In this document: in pieces, positions 1-5,191 of the stretch
Layout of the letters: each line of letters opens with the position of its first letter
Position numbering within the stretch: the first letter of the stretch is position 1
Origin: an uncultured Actinotalea sp.
GTDB lineage: Bacteria > Actinomycetota > Actinomycetes > Actinomycetales > Cellulomonadaceae
Length of the DNA stretch: 5,191 nt
Reading direction: 5' to 3'
Assembly (NCBI RefSeq): GCF_946885855.1
Contig: NZ_CAMPHH010000239.1
Location: 1-5,191, forward strand
Translations under genes and position numbers: made by a program
Notes under the pieces: model-generated
What the model saw: the letters and a program-made list of their open reading frames with translations, nothing else
Told to the model about the DNA's origin: nothing
Database searches by the model: none

Positions 1-248
1 TCGCCGTCGCGTGCGGCGGGTGCACGGTGCTGCCGGGCGACGTCGTCGTCGGGGACCGGGACGGCGTCGTCGTCATCCCGCCGGCGCTCGTGGAGGAGGT
101 CGTCGACGCGGCGCTCGCGCAGGAGGACGAGGACGCCTGGATCGCGGAGCAGGTCGCGGCCGGCCACCCGGTCGACGGGCTGTTCCCGATGGACGCCGCG
201 TGGCGGGAGCGGTACGAGCAGTGGCGGGACCGGCAGGCCCAGCCGTGA
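1..248 (+). CDS. RraA-family protein, C-terminal part (5' end outside window)
   Basis: Only the last 81 residues are present; the reading frame is open to the left edge (first whole codon at base 3) and ends at TGA 246-248. The fragment starts AVACGGCTVLPGDVVVGDRD and continues GVVVIPP. This glycine/valine-rich strand pair, with PGD followed by GDxDGVVVIP, is typical of the end of the RraA/demethylmenaquinone methyltransferase-like fold. A charged helical tail (EDEDAWIAEQV..., then VDGLFP and WRERYEQWRD) follows. The family includes RNase E regulator RraA, 4-hydroxy-4-methyl-2-oxoglutarate and 4-carboxy-4-hydroxy-2-oxoadipate aldolases, and oxaloacetate decarboxylases, so a metal-dependent lyase or decarboxylase acting on a 2-oxo acid is possible. 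The metal- and substrate-binding residues of the family lie upstream of the window, so activity cannot be judged. Its stop overlaps the GTG start of the regulator gene, suggesting the same transcript. Family call fairly firm; function open. Confidence 0.72.
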   Translation, partial: AVACGGCTVLPGDVVVGDRDGVVVIPPALVEEVVDAALAQEDEDAWIAEQVAAGHPVDGLFPMDAAWRERYEQWRDRQAQP

Positions 249-991
249 CGGCCGGCAGCGCAGGGCCGACGACGGCGCCCGCGGCCGGCAAGTCGCAGCG
301 CGCGTACGTCTGGCTCGCCGAGCGGATCATGACCCGCCAGTACGCGCCCGGCTACCGGGTCGTGCTCGCGACCGTGGCGGCGGAGCTGGGCATGAGCGTC
401 GTCCCGGTGCGCGAGGCCGTCCGCCGGCTCGAGGCCGAGGGGCTCGTGACGTTCGAGCGGAACGTCGGCGCACGGGTCGCGATGATCGACGACTCGCAGT
501 ACCGCCACAGCATGGGGACCCTCGCGGTCCTCGAGGGGGCGGCGACCGCCCTCGCCGCGCCGCGCCTGACCGCCGAGGACCTGCGCCGCGCCCGCGAGGT
601 GAACGCCCGGCTCACCGCGACCCTCGACGACTTCGACCCGCACACCTTCACCGCGCTCAACCAGGAGTTCCACGCCGTGCTCTTCGGGCCGTGCCCGAAC
701 CCTCGGCTGCTGGAGCTCGTCACCGCCGAGTGGGGCCGGCTGCGGCGGCTGCGGGACTCGACGTTCGCCTTCGTCCCCGGCCGCGCCCAGGCGTCGGTGC
801 GCGAGCACGAGCAGATCGTCGCGCTCATCGAGGCGGGCGCGCCGCTGACCGACATCGAGGACGCGGCCCGCCGCCACCGCTCCGCGACCCTCACCGCCTA
901 CCTCGAGCACGAGCACCCCGACGACGCGCCCCGCCCCGCGGAGCCGATGCCCGGCGCCGCCGACGTCCTCACCACCGGAGGCACCCCATGA
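245..991 (+). CDS. GntR-family transcriptional regulator, FCD subfamily
   Basis: A 248-residue cytoplasmic DNA-binding protein. Residues about 18-80 form the GntR winged helix: a first helix with AYVWLAERIMTRQYAPG, then LATVAAELGMSVVPVREAVR, whose VPVREAVRRLEAEGLV stretch is the family's recognition-helix signature, then a wing ending near residue 80. Residues about 90-220 form an all-helical FCD ligand domain, with LNQEFHAVL (H143), EHEQIVALIEAGA (H188) and RRHRSATL (H211) giving the usual three metal-binding histidines. The position normally Asp, four residues before H143, is N139. FCD proteins commonly bind carboxylic acids through a metal, so a pathway acid is a plausible inducer (inference). 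GTG 245 is chosen because it overlaps the upstream TGA and leaves a normal N-terminus; the frame stays open further upstream only because of the GC bias. The Shine-Dalgarno sequence is weak, so coupled translation is likely. Its TGA overlaps the hpaE ATG. The tail (221-248) is Pro/Ala/Asp-rich and probably disordered. Probably a local repressor of this operon. Confidence 0.9.
   Translation: MTAGSAGPTTAPAAGKSQRAYVWLAERIMTRQYAPGYRVVLATVAAELGMSVVPVREAVRRLEAEGLVTFERNVGARVAMIDDSQYRHSMGTLAVLEGAATALAAPRLTAEDLRRAREVNARLTATLDDFDPHTFTALNQEFHAVLFGPCPNPRLLELVTAEWGRLRRLRDSTFAFVPGRAQASVREHEQIVALIEAGAPLTDIEDAARRHRSATLTAYLEHEHPDDAPRPAEPMPGAADVLTTGGTP
977..981 (+). promoter_or_regulatory. Shine-Dalgarno sequence of hpaE
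   Basis: GGAGG lies six bases before the ATG at 988, inside the last codons of the GntR gene. It is the best ribosome-binding site in the window and supports ATG 988 as the hpaE start, even though the frame is open far upstream (to about 691) inside the regulator gene. Confidence 0.8.
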
Positions 992-2505
992 CCGAGACGC
1001 GCACCGACGCGGCGCACCGTCCCGCGGACCTGCCCGACCGCGTCCGGCACTACATCGACGGCGAGCACGTGGACTCGCTCGACGGCGGCACCTTCGCGGT
1101 GCTCGACCCGACCACGAACGAGACCTACCTCCACGCGGCGGCCGGCCGGCAGGCCGACGTCGACCGCGCGGTCGCCGCGGCCCGGCGCGCCTTCGAGGAG
1201 GGGCCGTGGCCGCGGATGCTCCCCCGCGAGCGCTCGCGCGTCCTGCACCGCGTCGCGGACCTCGTCGAGTCGCGCGACGCGCGGCTGGCGGAGCTGGAGA
1301 GCTTCGACTCGGGCCTGCCGATCACCCAGGCGCTCGGCCAGGCGCGGCGCGCGGCGGAGAACTTCCGGTTCTTCGCCGACCTCGTCGTGGCCCAGGCCGA
1401 CGACGCCTTCAAGGTGCCGGGCCGCCAGATCAACTACGTCAACCGCAAGCCGATCGGCGTCGCCGGCCTCATCACGCCGTGGAACACGCCGTTCATGCTC
1501 GAGTCCTGGAAGCTCGGCCCGGCGCTGGCGACCGGCAACACGGTGGTCCTCAAGCCGGCGGAGTTCACGCCGCTGTCGGCGTCGCTGTGGGCGGGGATCT
1601 TCGAGGAGGCGGGGCTGCCGCGCGGGGTGTTCAACCTCGTCAACGGCCTCGGCGAGGAGGCCGGCGACGCCCTGGTCAAGCACCCCGACGTGCCGCTCAT
1701 CTCGTTCACCGGCGAGAGCGCCACCGGGCAGCTGATCTTCGCCAACGCGGCACCGCACCTCAAGGGCCTGTCGATGGAGCTCGGCGGCAAGTCCCCGGCC
1801 GTCGTCTTCGCGGACGCGGACCTCGAGGCCGCGATCGACGCGACGATCTTCGGGGTGTTCTCCCTCAACGGCGAGCGGTGCACCGCCGGCAGCCGGATCC
1901 TCGTGCAGCGCGAGGTGTACGACGAGTTCGTCGAGCGCTACGCGGCCCAGGCGCGGCGCGTCGTCGTCGGCCCGCCGCACGAGGCGAGTACCGAGGTCGG
2001 GGCGCTGGTGCACCCGGAGCACGTCGCGAAGGTGATGGACTACATCGAGATCGGCAAGAGCGAGGGGCGGCTCGTCGCGGGCGGCGGGCGCCCCGAGGGG
2101 TTCCCCACCGGGAACTACGTCGCCCCCACCGTCTTCGCGGACGTCGCCCCGGACGCGCGGATCTTCCAGGAGGAGATCTTCGGGCCGGTCGTCGCGATCA
2201 CGCCGTTCGACACCGAGGAGGAGGCGCTCGCCCTCGCCAACGGGGTCAGGTACGGCCTCGCGGCGTACGTGTGGACGAACGACCTGCGCCGCGCGCACAC
2301 CTTCTCCCAGGCGATCGACGCCGGGATGGTGTGGCTCAACAGCAACAACGTCCGGGACCTGCGCACGCCGTTCGGCGGGGTCAAGGCCTCGGGGCTGGGC
2401 CACGAGGGCGGGTACCGGTCCATCGACTTCTACACGCACCAGCAGGCGGTGCACGTCACCCTGGGCGAGCCGCACCACCCGACGTTCGGCAAGGAGACGT
2501 CGTGA
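988..2505 (+). CDS. hpaE: 5-carboxymethyl-2-hydroxymuconate semialdehyde dehydrogenase (HpaE)
   Basis: A 505-residue NAD-dependent aldehyde dehydrogenase, close to the family's usual ~490-500. It oxidises the ring-opened semialdehyde made by HpaD to 5-carboxymethyl-2-hydroxymuconate, in the cytoplasm. Seen in the sequence: TPWNTP with oxyanion-hole N166; VVLKPAE with cofactor-binding K189; FTGESATG (240-247), the Rossmann-type turn; MELGGKSP with general base E264; NGERCTAGSR with nucleophile C298; and EEIFGPV with E396, which contacts the nicotinamide ribose. All the expected catalytic residues are present. The neighbours (hpaD, hpaH, hpaI) choose HpaE over betaine-aldehyde or other ALDHs, and the FTGE variant of the turn is also, from memory, what enterobacterial HpaE has. 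ATG 988 is set by a strong GGAGG and overlaps the regulator stop as ATGA; the end overlaps hpaD as GTGA. ALDH family is certain; the substrate rests mostly on context. Confidence 0.93.
   Translation: MTETRTDAAHRPADLPDRVRHYIDGEHVDSLDGGTFAVLDPTTNETYLHAAAGRQADVDRAVAAARRAFEEGPWPRMLPRERSRVLHRVADLVESRDARLAELESFDSGLPITQALGQARRAAENFRFFADLVVAQADDAFKVPGRQINYVNRKPIGVAGLITPWNTPFMLESWKLGPALATGNTVVLKPAEFTPLSASLWAGIFEEAGLPRGVFNLVNGLGEEAGDALVKHPDVPLISFTGESATGQLIFANAAPHLKGLSMELGGKSPAVVFADADLEAAIDATIFGVFSLNGERCTAGSRILVQREVYDEFVERYAAQARRVVVGPPHEASTEVGALVHPEHVAKVMDYIEIGKSEGRLVAGGGRPEGFPTGNYVAPTVFADVAPDARIFQEEIFGPVVAITPFDTEEEALALANGVRYGLAAYVWTNDLRRAHTFSQAIDAGMVWLNSNNVRDLRTPFGGVKASGLGHEGGYRSIDFYTHQQAVHVTLGEPHHPTFGKETS
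2491..2496 (+). promoter_or_regulatory. Shine-Dalgarno sequence of hpaD
   Basis: AAGGAG sits five bases before the GTG at 2502, in the last codons of hpaE. It supports GTG 2502 rather than the internal ATG at 2568 as the dioxygenase start. Confidence 0.75.
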
Positions 2506-3605
2506 CCTCGACCGACCGCATCCCGACCCCGTCGACCCTGCCCCCGGACATCGTCCGGTGCGCCTCGATGGAGCTCGTCGTCAGCGACCTGGCGGCCTCG
2601 CGCGACTTCTACGTCGACGTGCTCGGCCTCGTCGTCACCGAGGAGACCGCGGACGCCGTCTACCTGCGCACGCTCGAGGAGTTCATCCACCACAACCTCG
2701 TCCTGCGCCAGGGCCCGGTGCCCGCGGCCGCGGCCTTCTCCTACCGGGTGCGCACGCCGGACGACCTGGACCGGGCGGTCGCGTTCTACTCCGAGCTGGG
2801 CTGCCGGGTCGAGCGCCGCGCGGAGGGCTTCGTGCGCGGCGTCGGGGACTCGGTGCGCGTGACGGACCCCCTGGGCTTCCCGTACGAGTTCTTCCACGAG
2901 GTGCAGCACGTCGAGCGCCTCGCGTGGCGCTACGACCTGCACACGCCCGGGGCGTTGGTCCGGCTGGACCACTTCAACCAGGTCACCCCGGACGTCCCGC
3001 GGGCGGTCGCGTTCATGGAGACGCTCGGGTTCCGCGTCACCGAGGACATCCAGGACGCCGAGGGCACGACCTACGCCGCGTGGATGCGCCGCAAGCCCAC
3101 GGTCCACGACACGGCGATGACCGGCGGCGACGGCCCCCGCATGCACCACGTCGCGTTCGCCACGCACGAGAAGCACAACATCATCGCCATCTGCGACAAG
3201 CTCGGGGCGCTGCGCCTGTCCGACCGGATCGAGCGCGGCCCCGGCCGGCACGGGGTGTCCAACGCCTTCTACCTCTACCTGCGCGACCCCGACGGGCACC
3301 GCGTGGAGATCTACACCCAGGACTACTGGACCGGGGACCCGGACAACCCCGTGGTCACCTGGGACGTGCACGACAACCAGCGCCGCGACTGGTGGGGCAA
3401 CCCGGTCGTGCCGTCCTGGTACACGGAGGCCTCGCCGGTGCTGGACCTCGACGGGAACCCGCAGCCGGTCATCGCGCGCACGGACTCCAGCGAGATGGCC
3501 GTGACGATCGGCGCGGACGGGTTCTCCTACACCCGCCCCGACGACGGACGCGACGCCCTGCCGTCGTGGAAGCAGGGCGAGTACAAGCTGGGCCACCAGC
3601 TGTGA
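2502..3605 (+). CDS. hpaD: 3,4-dihydroxyphenylacetate (homoprotocatechuate) 2,3-dioxygenase, type I extradiol
   Basis: A 367-residue ring-cleavage enzyme: it adds O2 to 3,4-dihydroxyphenylacetate and opens the ring proximally to give 5-carboxymethyl-2-hydroxymuconate semialdehyde. Two VOC (glyoxalase/bleomycin-type) domains follow each other: about residues 18-135 (ASMELVVSDLAASRDFYVDV) and 150-275. The second carries the 2-His-1-carboxylate metal site H157 (RLDHFNQVT), H216 (RMHHVAFATHEKHN) and E269 (GHRVEIYTQDYW). Against the Brevibacterium fuscum enzyme as I recall it, numbering shifts by +2, and the second-shell and substrate residues also match: N159, W194, H202, R245, H250, Y259 and R295. 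The C-terminal lid (DNQRRDWWGNPVVPSWYTEA) is present. This whole set identifies the substrate, not only the fold. The metal could be Fe(II) or Mn(II); close relatives use either and sequence does not decide. The enterobacterial HpaD is an unrelated LigB-type enzyme. Start GTG 2502 overlaps the hpaE stop (GTGA) and has AAGGAG upstream; the stop overlaps hpaH. Confidence 0.97.
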   Translation: MTSTDRIPTPSTLPPDIVRCASMELVVSDLAASRDFYVDVLGLVVTEETADAVYLRTLEEFIHHNLVLRQGPVPAAAAFSYRVRTPDDLDRAVAFYSELGCRVERRAEGFVRGVGDSVRVTDPLGFPYEFFHEVQHVERLAWRYDLHTPGALVRLDHFNQVTPDVPRAVAFMETLGFRVTEDIQDAEGTTYAAWMRRKPTVHDTAMTGGDGPRMHHVAFATHEKHNIIAICDKLGALRLSDRIERGPGRHGVSNAFYLYLRDPDGHRVEIYTQDYWTGDPDNPVVTWDVHDNQRRDWWGNPVVPSWYTEASPVLDLDGNPQPVIARTDSSEMAVTIGADGFSYTRPDDGRDALPSWKQGEYKLGHQL

Positions 3606-4405
3606 GCGCCGCCGGTGGCCGCACGCTCGCGCCGGAAGCCGTCGCGGCGACCGCGGACGAGCTCGCCGCCGCCGAGCGCGACCGTGCCACCGTGCCGCTG
3701 CTCACCGCCCGGCACCCCGGCATGACGGTGGAGGACGCCTACGCGGTCCAGGCCGAGTGGCGGCGTCGGGCGGTCGCAGCCGGCCGGCGTCCGGTGGGCC
3801 GGAAGATCGGCCTGACGTCGAAGGTCATGCAGGCCGCGACCGGCATCGACGAGCCGGACTACGGCGCGATCTTCGACGACATGGTCGTCCCGAGCGGCGC
3901 GGAGATCGAGCACGGGCGGTACTCCAACGTCCGGATCGAGGTCGAGCTCGCGTTCCGCCTCGCCGAGCCGCTCGGCCCCGGCGCGACCGACGACGACGTC
4001 CTGCGCGCCACCGAGTACGTCGTGCCGGCGCTGGAGATCCTCTCCTCCCGCATCGAGCTGGCCGGGCGGACGATCGTCGACACCATCAGCGACAACGCGG
4101 CGATGGGCGCGATGGTGGTGGGCGACACCCGGGTCGCGCCGGGCGACGTCGACCTCCCGTGGGTCGCCGCGGTGCTGCGGCGCAACGGCACGATCGAGGA
4201 GTCCGGCGTCGCGGCGGCGGTGCTCGACCACCCGGCGCGGGGTGTGGCGTGGCTCGCGGACAAGCTCGCGCAGCACGGGGACCGCCTCGAGGCCGGCGAG
4301 CTCGTGCTGGCCGGGTCGTTCACGCGGCCGGTGTGGGTGCACCCTGGGGACACCGTCGAGGCCGACTTCCGAGAGCTGGGGACCGTCGCATGCCGCTTCG
4401 TCTGA
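3602..4405 (+). CDS. hpaH: 2-oxohept-3-ene-1,7-dioate hydratase (HpaH)
   Basis: A 267-residue cytoplasmic hydratase, the same length as E. coli HpaH (HpcG). It adds water to 2-oxohept-3-ene-1,7-dioate to give 4-hydroxy-2-oxoheptane-1,7-dioate, the HpaI substrate. It belongs to the MhpD/HpaH branch of the fumarylacetoacetate-hydrolase-like fold. Visible features: RKIGLTSKVMQ (K68), EPDYGAIFDDM (D86), RIEVELAFRL with E113 and E115, and VPALEILSSRI with E145. E113/E115/E145 correspond to the Mg-binding Glu triad (106/108/139) of HpcG; K68 and D86 lie where related hydratases have their proposed catalytic Lys and Asp. IVDTISDNAAMGAMVVG and LAGSFTRPVWVHPGDTVEADF are further family blocks. It could be confused with 2-oxopent-4-enoate hydratase or the related oxalocrotonate decarboxylase; the neighbours favour HpaH. 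GTG 3602 forms GTGA with the hpaD stop; no clear Shine-Dalgarno precedes it (only a weak CTGGG at 3588-3592), so it probably relies on ribosomes finishing hpaD. Confidence 0.93.
   Translation: MSAAGGRTLAPEAVAATADELAAAERDRATVPLLTARHPGMTVEDAYAVQAEWRRRAVAAGRRPVGRKIGLTSKVMQAATGIDEPDYGAIFDDMVVPSGAEIEHGRYSNVRIEVELAFRLAEPLGPGATDDDVLRATEYVVPALEILSSRIELAGRTIVDTISDNAAMGAMVVGDTRVAPGDVDLPWVAAVLRRNGTIEESGVAAAVLDHPARGVAWLADKLAQHGDRLEAGELVLAGSFTRPVWVHPGDTVEADFRELGTVACRFV
4378..4382 (+). promoter_or_regulatory. Probable Shine-Dalgarno sequence of hpaI
   Basis: GGGGA lies seven bases before the ATG at 4390, within the last codons of hpaH. Moderate match; it agrees with ATG 4390 as the aldolase start and with translation that does not depend wholly on coupling. 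Confidence 0.5.
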
Positions 4406-5190
4406 GCCCGACCTTCCGCGCGGCGCTCGCCGCCCAGCAGCACGCCGACGGCGGCCGCCCCTTCACCGGGATGTGGGTGAGCTCGGGCAGCCCCCTCGTG
4501 GCGGAGATCTGCGCCGGGGCCGGCCTGGACTGGCTGCTCGTCGACATGGAGCACGCACCCAACGGGCTGGAGTCCGTGCTCGCGCAGCTGCAGGCCGTGG
4601 CCGCCTACCCGGTGACGCCCGTCGTGCGGGTGCCCAGCGGCGACGCCGTCGTCGTCAAGCAGGTGCTGGACCTCGGCGCGCAGAACCTCCTCGTGCCGAT
4701 GGTCTCCTCCGCCGACGACGCCCGCGCCGCCGTGGAGGCGGTCCGCTACCCGCCGCGCGGGCGCCGCGGTGTCGGATCGGTGCTGGCGCGGTCGGCGCGG
4801 TGGAACCGGGTTGAGGGCTACCTGCCCGACGCCGACGAGCACGTGTCGCTGGTGGTGCAGATCGAGACCGCGGCCGGCGTCGAGGCGGCGGCCGAGATCG
4901 CCGCCGTGGACGGGGTCGACGGCGTGCTGGTCGGCCCCGCCGACCTCGCCGCCTCGCTGGGGCACCTCGGGCAGCAGCGCCACCCCGACGTCGTCACGGC
5001 GGTGCTGCGGACGTTCGAGGCGGTCCGGGGGGCCGGGAAGCCCGTCGGGGTCAACGCCTTCGACCCGGCGGCGGCGCGGGAGTACGTGACGGCCGGGGCG
5101 TCCTTCGTCATCGTCGGCGCCGACGTCGCACTGCTCGCGCGCGGCTCCGAGGCCCTGGCCGCGACGTTCGCGCCCCCGCCCACCCCCTGA
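4390..5190 (+). CDS. hpaI: 4-hydroxy-2-oxoheptane-1,7-dioate aldolase (HpaI), class II
   Basis: A 266-residue metal-dependent pyruvate aldolase of the HpcH/HpaI family (TIM barrel). It performs the last pathway step: 4-hydroxy-2-oxoheptane-1,7-dioate to pyruvate plus succinic semialdehyde. Catalytic residues match E. coli HpaI with a constant +10 shift: H55 (VDMEHAPNG; H45 in E. coli), R80 (VVRVPS; R70, which stabilises the pyruvate enolate), and metal ligands E159 (VVQIETAAG; E149) and D185 (VGPADLAASLG; D175). Other family blocks are GMWVSSGSPLVAEI near the N-terminus, DLGAQNLLVPMV, and VGVNAFDPAAAREYVTAGASFVIVGADVALL at the end. The extra ten or so N-terminal residues and the short Pro-rich end (APPPTP) are minor differences. 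Related 2-keto-3-deoxy-L-rhamnonate or 2-dehydro-3-deoxyglucarate aldolases share these residues, so the substrate is set by the hpaH neighbour. ATG 4390 overlaps hpaH by 16 bases. The stop is one base before the window edge, so whether the operon continues is unknown. Confidence 0.93.
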   Translation: MPLRLSPTFRAALAAQQHADGGRPFTGMWVSSGSPLVAEICAGAGLDWLLVDMEHAPNGLESVLAQLQAVAAYPVTPVVRVPSGDAVVVKQVLDLGAQNLLVPMVSSADDARAAVEAVRYPPRGRRGVGSVLARSARWNRVEGYLPDADEHVSLVVQIETAAGVEAAAEIAAVDGVDGVLVGPADLAASLGHLGQQRHPDVVTAVLRTFEAVRGAGKPVGVNAFDPAAAREYVTAGASFVIVGADVALLARGSEALAATFAPPPTP

Positions 5191-5191
5191 C

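Noticed and set aside
37..75. Repeated GTCGTC runs, possibly a direct repeat or regulator site
   Set aside because: They encode the valine-rich strands of the RraA fold (VVV twice) with GTC codons; coding constraint explains them.
11..244. N-terminal extension of the GntR frame, open back to base 11
   Set aside because: The translated stretch is almost all Arg, Gly and Ala, overlaps the RraA coding sequence in another frame, and is not needed for a complete winged helix starting after GTG 245.
691..987. Possible longer HpaE starting inside the regulator gene
   Set aside because: The extension is Arg/Pro/Ala-rich and out of frame with the FCD domain, and a strong GGAGG precedes ATG 988.
1141..1150. 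Perfect palindrome GCCGGCCGGC as a possible operator or hairpin
   Set aside because: It lies inside hpaE and is expected by chance in such GC-rich sequence; no matching copy stands near a promoter position.
898..2478. Long (526-codon) open frame on the minus strand opposite hpaE
   Set aside because: Its product is Arg/Val/Asp-rich low-complexity sequence with no domain signature. Such frames arise opposite genes with very high G/C at third codon positions. The + strand gene has every ALDH catalytic motif.
2430..3596. Minus-strand 388-codon open frame opposite hpaD
   Set aside because: Same GC-bias shadow; valine/arginine repeats and no recognisable fold, while the + strand encodes a full dioxygenase active site.
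4242..4814. Alternative + strand frame across the hpaH-hpaI junction
   Set aside because: It is Arg/Ala/Gly-rich and out of frame with two well-supported enzymes; no domain recognised.

Overview
The window looks like a piece of a high-GC actinobacterial chromosome. G+C is very high (roughly 70-75% by eye), third codon positions are almost always G or C, GTG starts are common, and the ring-cleavage dioxygenase closely resembles the Brevibacterium fuscum/Arthrobacter homoprotocatechuate enzymes. The genus cannot be fixed from the sequence alone.

Layout, all on the + strand with no intergenic space: the 3' end of an RraA-family gene (1-248); a GntR/FCD transcription regulator (245-991); hpaE, 5-carboxymethyl-2-hydroxymuconate semialdehyde dehydrogenase (988-2505); hpaD, a type I (VOC-fold) 3,4-dihydroxyphenylacetate 2,3-dioxygenase (2502-3605); hpaH, 2-oxohept-3-ene-1,7-dioate hydratase (3602-4405); and hpaI, 4-hydroxy-2-oxoheptane-1,7-dioate aldolase (4390-5190). 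The first four junctions are four-base stop/start overlaps (GTGA, ATGA, GTGA, GTGA). The last overlap is 16 bases. This is a tightly packed, probably translationally coupled operon. No promoter, terminator, RNA gene, repeat array or mobile element is visible.

Together the enzymes form most of the homoprotocatechuate meta-cleavage pathway, which degrades 4-hydroxyphenylacetate and related phenylacetates. HpaD opens the ring of 3,4-dihydroxyphenylacetate. HpaE oxidises the semialdehyde. After isomerisation and decarboxylation (HpaF and HpaG in enterobacteria, not seen here), HpaH hydrates 2-oxohept-3-enedioate and HpaI splits the product into pyruvate and succinic semialdehyde. The GntR protein is the likely local regulator. 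The RraA-family protein has no fixed role in the classical pathway.

The window is mainly a well-recognised catabolic operon, and I see no clear sign of a wholly new system. The points worth following up are the RraA-family gene next to an apparent gap at the decarboxylase/isomerase step, the GntR/FCD regulator where enterobacteria use a MarR-type HpaR, and the unbroken chain of overlapping genes.
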